Of a stretch of DNA of 17,573 nucleotides, positions 13,043 through 17,573 are shown one piece after another. Where the stretch lies: NCBI GenBank assembly GCA_021823425.1, contig JAKANX010000011.1, positions 1 to 17,573 on the forward strand. The letters run 5' to 3'. The notes under the pieces were generated by a model. That model was not told the DNA's origin, did no database searches, and was given only the letters and a program-made list of their open reading frames with translations. The stretch comes from Microcaldota archaeon. GTDB taxonomy: Archaea > Micrarchaeota > Micrarchaeia > Anstonellales > Bilamarchaeaceae. A program made the position numbers and the translations under genes. Each line of letters opens with the position of its first letter. Position 1 is the first letter of the stretch.

Positions 13043-15208
13043 CTATTTCGGTGCTTCGGCCCCTTTCTTTTTTTTCGCCCTGCCCGCGCGGGGCTTTTTT
13101 TCCTTCTTGGGCCCGGCTTCAGCGGATTTGGAGGTTTCCTGTTTTGCGTTCCCAGTTCCGATTGCTGCCGCAGCTCCCTTCTTTTCCTCCGCCTTCTTGC
13201 CCCAGTTGGCCTTGGACGGGCAGTTCCTTCCTATGCACATCTCGAACCTGCTTCCCCCGCTGCGCAAAATGAGCACAATCGGCATGTTGTCGAACTTGCA
13301 CACCTTGCCTGTGGGCTTGGGGAAGCCGTAGCCCGGAAGCGGGAATGAGTTCCTGCAATTGGGGTAGCTGGAGCATCCTATGAAATTGCTGCCCTTGAAG
13401 TTTATGATTTTGAGGTTGCCGGTGCCGCACTTGTCGCACTTCCCTACGACCTTTTCCCTCATCTCGGTTTCGTCAAGGGCGGCCTTGAGCTCCTTCCCTA
13501 TGAATTCCTCCTTGAGCTTGAACTCGTCCAGTATTTCCACGAGCGCGGCCTTGCCTTCGGCAACGACAGTTTCCTTGGTCATCTCGCCCGTCTGTATCTT
13601 CTCCATGTCGTCCTCTATCTTCCTCGTGAGGTTTTCGTCCAGTATGCGCGCCGCGTTCTTCTTCAACGCGTGGAAGACGGCCATTCCGAAATCAGTGACC
13701 TCTATGCTCCTTCCCTTTATGTAGTCGCGGCTCACCAGCGTGTCAATAACTACGGAACGGGTGGCCTTGGTCCCCAGATGCCTGCTTTCCAATTCGGAAA
13801 TGAGCGACGCGGGAGTGAAGCGCTTGGGCGGCTTGGTCTCCTTATTCTCCAGCTTCTTGTCCGCTATGCGGACGCTCTCGCCCTTGAGGAACTCGCCTAT
13901 CGGGATGTCCTCGGTAGTGTAATAATCGCCGTAGATCCTTATCCAGCCCGGCTCCGTGAGCCGCGCCCCGTTCGCGAGGAGGCGCTCTCCGTTGCTGTTC
14001 AATACCACTTTTGTGAGCTCCTTTTTCCCGAACGGGGCGAAGACCGCGAGGAACCTGCGCACTATGAGGTCGTAGAGCTTTTTCTCCTTGTCCCCGGGCT
14101 TGCCCTGAATTCCGGTAGGGTGTATTGCGGGGTGCGCGGGGTCCTCCTTCCTTCCCTGGAAGGGGCGGAACCACTCGTTCCTAATCAATTCTTCGGCCTT
14201 TTCCCTGTATTCGGGAATCTCGGCTATTTTCTTTATTATGTTCTGGAGCCCGAGGTTGGGGGGCAGCTTCTGCGAACTCGTCCTCGGATATGAAATCATG
14301 GAGGCCTCGTAGAGCGTCTGCGCCAGTTCAAGGGTCTGCGAAGGGGAGAAACCGAAAAGCCTGTACGCCTCGAGCTGGAGGCTGGTGAGATCGAACGGAG
14401 GGTAGGGATAGACGGTCTTTTCCTCCCTAATCACGTCCTCTATCGCGCCGCTGTCCGTAATCTTTGCGAATATTTCCTTGGCGTGGTCCTCGCCCACGAA
14501 GCGGTCGTGCTCGTGCTTGAACGCCGTCTCTTTTGCGTAAGCGAAAATCTCCCAGTAAGGGGTTGGGACGAAGTTCTTTATCTCAATCTCGCGTTCGGCA
14601 AGAAGCCCGAGCGTGGGGCCCTGCACCCTTCCGACGCTCATTATCTTGAAGCCGTGGTTCCTAATCAGCGAGCTCATCAGCGCGCGCGAGAGGTTTATTC
14701 CGTAATACCAGTCAAGGACGTGCCTCGCCTCGCCTGCGTACGCGTTCTGGTAGTCCAGCTCGCTTATATTCTCGTACGCCTCGCGTATGTCCCTGGGGGT
14801 GAGTGCTGAGAAATGCATCCTCTTGCCGTTCTGCTTCCCGTAGCAGAACCTGAAAACGTTGTAGCCGATAAGGCTCCCTTCTATGTCGTAGTCTGTCGCC
14901 ACCACAAGCTCGTCGGCCTGCCTTGCAAGATGGGTGAGAAGGTCCACGTATCCTTTAGTATAACCCGCGCCCTTGCTGCCCTTGTAGGCCGGCACCCATT
15001 CTATGTCAAATGTCGGATAAGTCTTGGTGCGCTTCTTCTCCACGAGGGTGAAAACGTGGCCCACTGCGGGCGCGACGACCACTTTCCTGCCGTTGACCGT
15101 GGTCTCGTAATATCCGACGCTTCCCTCAGACTTCCTTATGACGTTTGTTCCTATGAAGGCGGCGATTTTTCCGGCCACCTTGGGCTTTTCCGCTACTATC
15201 AGTTGCAT
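13043..15208 (-). CDS. topA: DNA topoisomerase I, type IA (archaeal TopA)
   Basis: This 721-residue enzyme relaxes negative supercoils by single-strand passage. The Toprim domain holds Glu7 (IVAEKPKVAGKI) and the acidic motif TDYDIEG (Asp106, Asp108, Glu110) for Mg2+. SVGRVQGPTLGLLAERE marks domain IV. The catalytic tyrosine is Tyr307 in MISYPRTSSQKLP. Later landmarks are HPAIHPTG and SELESRHLGTKATR. The C-terminus has one intact four-Cys zinc finger (CDKCG...GCSSYPNC) and a second that keeps only three Cys (VCKFDN...EMCIGRNC). It ends in a Lys/Ala-rich basic tail of about 45 residues. There is no helicase domain, so it is not reverse gyrase. The start at 15208 is about 29 bp from a TATA box, so it is near-leaderless. 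The first gene of its unit, it diverges from the plus-strand genes at 15.3 kb. Confidence 0.97.
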   Translation of the reverse strand: MQLIVAEKPKVAGKIAAFIGTNVIRKSEGSVGYYETTVNGRKVVVAPAVGHVFTLVEKKRTKTYPTFDIEWVPAYKGSKGAGYTKGYVDLLTHLARQADELVVATDYDIEGSLIGYNVFRFCYGKQNGKRMHFSALTPRDIREAYENISELDYQNAYAGEARHVLDWYYGINLSRALMSSLIRNHGFKIMSVGRVQGPTLGLLAEREIEIKNFVPTPYWEIFAYAKETAFKHEHDRFVGEDHAKEIFAKITDSGAIEDVIREEKTVYPYPPFDLTSLQLEAYRLFGFSPSQTLELAQTLYEASMISYPRTSSQKLPPNLGLQNIIKKIAEIPEYREKAEELIRNEWFRPFQGRKEDPAHPAIHPTGIQGKPGDKEKKLYDLIVRRFLAVFAPFGKKELTKVVLNSNGERLLANGARLTEPGWIRIYGDYYTTEDIPIGEFLKGESVRIADKKLENKETKPPKRFTPASLISELESRHLGTKATRSVVIDTLVSRDYIKGRSIEVTDFGMAVFHALKKNAARILDENLTRKIEDDMEKIQTGEMTKETVVAEGKAALVEILDEFKLKEEFIGKELKAALDETEMREKVVGKCDKCGTGNLKIINFKGSNFIGCSSYPNCRNSFPLPGYGFPKPTGKVCKFDNMPIVLILRSGGSRFEMCIGRNCPSKANWGKKAEEKKGAAAAIGTGNAKQETSKSAEAGPKKEKKPRAGRAKKKKGAEAPK

Positions 15209-15233
15209 AAGTGTAGGATTTCCGGGGGAAGGG

Positions 15234-15241
15234 ATTTAAAT
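15234..15241 (-). promoter_or_regulatory. TATA box for topA
   Basis: ATTTAAAT (self-complementary) is centred about 29 bp before the topA ATG, leaving essentially no 5' leader. Confidence 0.6.
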
Positions 15242-15318
15242 GGATTTGGGCGAAAAGGTCGCGGAAAATGGCCAAATGAGAATGGGGAACCGGCACACTG
15301 ATTGCCTTTCTGAAACGA

Positions 15319-15330
15319 AAAATATAAATA
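15319..15330 (+). promoter_or_regulatory. TATA box, plus-strand promoter divergent from topA
   Basis: AAAATATAAATA predicts transcription from about 15350 toward the doubtful ORF at 15393 and the gene at 15578. Confidence 0.5.
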
Positions 15331-15379
15331 CAAGGGCGGGGAAAAACCCGCAGGCACCAGAAAAGCAGAAAGCTGCGAA

Positions 15380-15410
15380 ACAGGAACCCCGGATGTCGCA
15401 CAGGAACCCC
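15380..15410 (+). repeat. 11-bp tandem direct repeat, 20-bp period
   Basis: ACAGGAACCCC occurs at 15380-15390 and again at 15400-15410, flanking the ATG of the doubtful ORF at 15393. It places an AGGA ribosome-binding-like motif before the ATG. It may be a small tandem duplication without function. Confidence 0.5.
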
Positions 15411-15554
15411 AAGGAGAAGCGTACGGACAAGCTTGCCCAGTTCCTACAGAGTTCGTTCTCATTCCATACCGCATATTACCCGTTTTTGCAGCCGAAGGAT
15501 ACAATTAAATACATGTTCAGCCATAATATAAAACAGGAAAGGCATGCAGGGTGA
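15393..15554 (+). CDS. Doubtful 53-residue ORF
   Basis: ATG at 15393, about 43 nt downstream of a predicted transcription start, with AGGA 9-12 nt before it. The product starts MSHRNPKEKRTDKLAQFLQS. It is basic, with aromatic residues in the middle (FSFHTAYYPF) and no recognised motif. The first half uses codons like the neighbours (AGG, AAC, AAG, GAG). The second half uses more A/T-rich codons and contains the TATA-like box of the next gene. The frame is open back to 15240 but that would cross the promoter. It could be a small protein, or merely leader sequence. Confidence 0.25.
   Translation: MSHRNPKEKRTDKLAQFLQSSFSFHTAYYPFLQPKDTIKYMFSHNIKQERHAG
15523..15533 (+). promoter_or_regulatory. 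TATA-like box for the gene at 15578
   Basis: ATAATATAAAA lies about 50 bp before the ATG at 15578 and predicts a start near 15553. That is just before the MKNY mini-ORF and a GGTG purine run. Confidence 0.45.
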
Positions 15555-15577
15555 AATGAAAAATTACTAAGCTGGTG

Positions 15578-16090
15578 ATGAAGGTGGCAACGCTCGTGGC
15601 CGAAAGGCAGGGGATGGTTGCGGATTCCGCCAGAAAAATTCCTGCAAGGCGGCTCATCCTGGGAAAAAACCCCTCTTATTTGTCCAACAGGCACGATGAG
15701 CCCATTCTCTTCCAGCAGGCCTCGCACGGGCACGTGGACAACCCCGCCAAGCTCAAGGAGGCGATTGCAGAGGCAATAGAGAACGGGGCGACGCCCAAGA
15801 CGAAGCTTCTGGCGCTCAAAATAGGCCTGCAGGGCTGCGCAAAAAGCTGGTGGACCGGCGCGTGCTCGGCGGAAATAGCGGACAAGTACCTTACAGACAT
15901 AAGAGAGAGCGCGCACGGGCTAACGCCCGAGGAAAAAAGGCTGATAAAGGGCGAGCTGATTGGGATATTGGAAACGCACCTTCTGGGCGATTTCGCCTAC
16001 CTCAAGATTGTCCGCGCAATTCATGAATTGGAACACACGCGCAACCCTGCAACGGGAATTGCGCCCATGTCCGAACCAGCTAGGGTTTAA
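15578..16090 (+). CDS. Hypothetical protein, 170 residues
   Basis: I do not recognise this family. The start could be GTG 15575 or ATG 15578; the ATG is preferred. The N-terminal third is basic and loop-rich (ARKIPARRLILGKNPSYLSNRHDEPI). The rest looks helical: NPAKLKEAIAEAIENGATPKTKLLALKIGL, a C-x7-C pair in QGCAKSWWTGACSAE, then DKYLTDIRESAHGLTPEEKRLIKGELIGILETHLLG and AYLKIVRAIHELEHTRN. There is no TM segment, signal peptide or catalytic motif. The paired tryptophans between the cysteines are distinctive. The neighbouring truD starts 24 bp after its stop and may be co-transcribed. The role is unknown. Confidence 0.7.
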   Translation: MKVATLVAERQGMVADSARKIPARRLILGKNPSYLSNRHDEPILFQQASHGHVDNPAKLKEAIAEAIENGATPKTKLLALKIGLQGCAKSWWTGACSAEIADKYLTDIRESAHGLTPEEKRLIKGELIGILETHLLGDFAYLKIVRAIHELEHTRNPATGIAPMSEPARV

Positions 16091-16114
16091 TTCCTTCTTT
16101 TGCCAAACAGAATA

Positions 16115-17305
16115 ATGAAGCTCAGCTACCTTTCTTCGGAATCCAAATCCGTGTCCGGCACCATAAAGCAGGAGCCCTCGGACTTCGCGGTCGAGGAGAT
16201 AATGCCCGACGGAACGGTGCTCAGCCTTGATACTCATATTAGCAGGCCGGATAGCGGAAGCAGCTTCGTGCATTTCGTCGTGCAGAAGGAGAACTGGAGC
16301 ACCACCGACGCCGTGAGGGAGATAGCCTCGCGCTTGCGCATGTCGCCAAAACGAATAAACTATTCCGGGACCAAGGACAAGCGCGCGCTCACAACGCAGC
16401 TCATGTCCGCATTCGGGGCTAAGAAGGAGGACGTATTGGGATTGAAGATAAGCGGGATGAAAATTCTGGGTGCGTGGCACGCGCAGGAAAAGGCGGAAAT
16501 AGGCTCGCTTCTGGGAAACAGGTTCAAAATCAAGGTCACCGGGGAAATGGACGAAACTATTGTCAGGGACATTGCCTCGGAACTTAGGGGGAAGTTTCCC
16601 AACTACTTCGGCCCGCAGCGCTTCGGGGGAAGCAGGGGCAACACGCACAAAATCGGGGAGATGCTAATACGGAGCGACCTGAGGGGAGCCGTGGAGAGCT
16701 ACCTGCTAGATACCGAAGGGGAGACGAATTCCTACGCGGTGGAGGCGAGGAAAAAGCTGGCCGAGGAGAAGGATTACAAGAAGGCGCTCCAGTATTTCCC
16801 GAAGCACCTTAGGCTCGAGAGGCTGCTCCTGATACACCTAGCGCAGCAGCCCAACGACTACGGAAACGCGCTCAGGAAGCTGCCCCGGCAGATACTCTTG
16901 CTGTTCGTTCATGCGTTCCAGTCCCACCTCTTCAATATCGCGCTTTCCGAGCGGCTTGCGGAAGGGGAACTGAAGCCCGAGGAGGGAGAATACTATTGCG
17001 GGGAGAATTACGGATTTCCGGATGTGGAAAAGAAAATGGAGGCGGGAAGATGGATTGCCGGAAGGATAATAGGATACGAGACCGAGCTGAACGAGAGGGA
17101 AAAACGCATACTTGAGGACTTCAACGTGAGGAAGCAGGATTTCAAAATGAAGGCGCTTCCGGAAGTGAATTCAAAGGGCACCTACAGGGCCCTGCTCGCG
17201 CCCATGAAGGATTTCGATTATTCCAACAACGTGTTCGCGTTCTCCCTTCCCTCGGGAAGCTACGCGACTTCCGCGCTGAGGGAGTTTATTAAAGGGCTTT
17301 GGTGA
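16115..17305 (+). CDS. truD: tRNA pseudouridine synthase TruD
   Basis: This 396-residue enzyme isomerises uridine to pseudouridine in tRNA (position 13 in most systems; archaeal and eukaryal members of the family can have other targets). The catalytic aspartate is Asp88 in SGTKDKRALTTQ. Other TruD blocks are DFAVEEI (about 23-29), FPNYFGPQRFGGSRGNTH, VHAFQSHLFN and the C-terminal PSGSYATSALREFIKG. Length fits archaeal TruD. The frame is open to a TTG at 16100, but ATG 16115 gives the normal N-terminus. The short TTTAATTCC at 16086-16094 could serve as TATA for a leaderless start, or the gene may be read through from 15578. The next gene is also a tRNA-modification enzyme, 9 bp downstream. Confidence 0.96.
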   Translation: MKLSYLSSESKSVSGTIKQEPSDFAVEEIMPDGTVLSLDTHISRPDSGSSFVHFVVQKENWSTTDAVREIASRLRMSPKRINYSGTKDKRALTTQLMSAFGAKKEDVLGLKISGMKILGAWHAQEKAEIGSLLGNRFKIKVTGEMDETIVRDIASELRGKFPNYFGPQRFGGSRGNTHKIGEMLIRSDLRGAVESYLLDTEGETNSYAVEARKKLAEEKDYKKALQYFPKHLRLERLLLIHLAQQPNDYGNALRKLPRQILLLFVHAFQSHLFNIALSERLAEGELKPEEGEYYCGENYGFPDVEKKMEAGRWIAGRIIGYETELNEREKRILEDFNVRKQDFKMKALPEVNSKGTYRALLAPMKDFDYSNNVFAFSLPSGSYATSALREFIKGLW

Positions 17306-17314
17306 TTTTCCTTT

Positions 17315-17573
17315 ATGGAAGAGGAGGGATTCGTTTTCGAGCACGGCAAGCTTTTCTACAACCCGAACATGAGGTTCAGCAGGAGCTTCGGCTCGCTTTC
17401 AGTCGGCGCGATAGGGGAAAGGATAAGCGTGCTTGACGGATTCGCGGCCTCGGGTATACGGGGGCTCAGGTACGCGAAGGAGAATAAGAACGTCACTAAG
17501 GTTACTTCCCTTGATGTTTGGAAAATCGCGCCGCCGATAATAAGGAAGAACGCGAAAAAGAACGGGATTGAGA
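17315..17573 (+). CDS. trm1: tRNA (guanine-26) dimethyltransferase Trm1 (5' part)
   Basis: The frame runs off the window after 86 codons. Trm1 uses S-adenosylmethionine to make N2,N2-dimethylguanosine at G26 of tRNA. The visible N-terminus has the family start (GFVFEHGKLFYNPNMRFSRS), the SAM-binding motif I region VLDGFAASGIRGLRYAKE and the acidic motif II strand (VTSLDV), followed by a helix KIAPPIIRKNAKKNGI. The ATG is preceded by GGTGA at 17301-17305, which overlaps the truD stop. The two genes form an operon of tRNA-modification enzymes. Only the N-terminal third of the protein can be judged. Confidence 0.93.
   Translation, partial: MEEEGFVFEHGKLFYNPNMRFSRSFGSLSVGAIGERISVLDGFAASGIRGLRYAKENKNVTKVTSLDVWKIAPPIIRKNAKKNGIE

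Larger units (their letters stand above)
15209..15577. other. Intergenic region between divergent topA and the plus-strand genes
   Basis: This stretch of about 370 bp holds the topA promoter at its left end and two plus-strand TATA-like boxes (15319-15330, 15523-15533). It also has a short direct repeat (15380-15410), one doubtful small ORF and a 4-codon mini-ORF (MKNY, 15556-15570) preceded by AGGGTG. I see no stable RNA fold, tRNA or mobile-element end. Part of it could be a long leader for the gene at 15578. Confidence 0.5.

Noticed and set aside
16100..16114. TTG start for truD
   Set aside because: It adds only five residues, with no ribosome site; ATG 16115 gives the usual TruD N-terminus.

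Overview
The window is archaeal chromosomal DNA of about 55% GC. It encodes transcription factor B, the ribosome-recycling ATPase ABCE1/Rli1, an archaeal-type phosphoglycerate kinase, a TrmB-family regulator, archaeal type IA topoisomerase, TruD and Trm1. Most genes have a TATA-like box 24-37 bp upstream of the start codon. Several of these spacings leave no room for a leader, so leaderless mRNAs are likely. The mix of core archaeal genes with unrecognised small proteins would suit a DPANN-type lineage, but that is a guess; only Archaea is well supported.

Layout. (1) 1-1426: the 3' end of a MacB/LolD-type ABC ATPase and its MacB/FtsX permease, joined by a 13-codon mini-ORF that overlaps both by ATGA. 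(2) 1482-2252: a HEAT-like protein. (3) 2344-5129: ABCE1, then TFB, whose promoter carries a perfect 16-bp palindrome. (4) 5130-5722: about 590 bp with no protein gene. It holds a T-rich terminator, a candidate C/D box sRNA (5305-5370), a 27-bp exact repeat that recopies one guide segment of that sRNA 251 bp downstream, and a row of strong hairpins. (5) 5723-8609: a stand-alone AAA-associated C-terminal domain protein, convergent with an SsuB/TauB-like ATPase and a double-length fused permease. Together they look like a nitrate/sulfonate/bicarbonate-class importer with no visible substrate-binding protein. (6) 8706-10717 (minus): TrmB-type regulator followed by pgk. (7) 10816-12429 (plus): a 31-codon leader ORF, then two overlapping tandem paralogues of a cysteine-rich, probably beta-helical protein of unknown function. 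(8) 12500-13039: an orphan protein on a probably leaderless message, convergent with topA (13043-15208, minus). (9) 15209-15577: divergent promoters and one doubtful small ORF. (10) 15578-17573: an unknown 170-residue protein, truD and the 5' part of trm1.

Functional links. ABCE1, TFB, TruD, Trm1 and TopA are housekeeping information-processing genes. The TrmB-pgk pair suggests sugar-responsive control of central carbon metabolism. The split importer and the cysteine-rich pair are accessory. The cysteine-rich operon with its leader ORF, and the sRNA/repeat/hairpin intergenic region, are the best candidates for undescribed biology.
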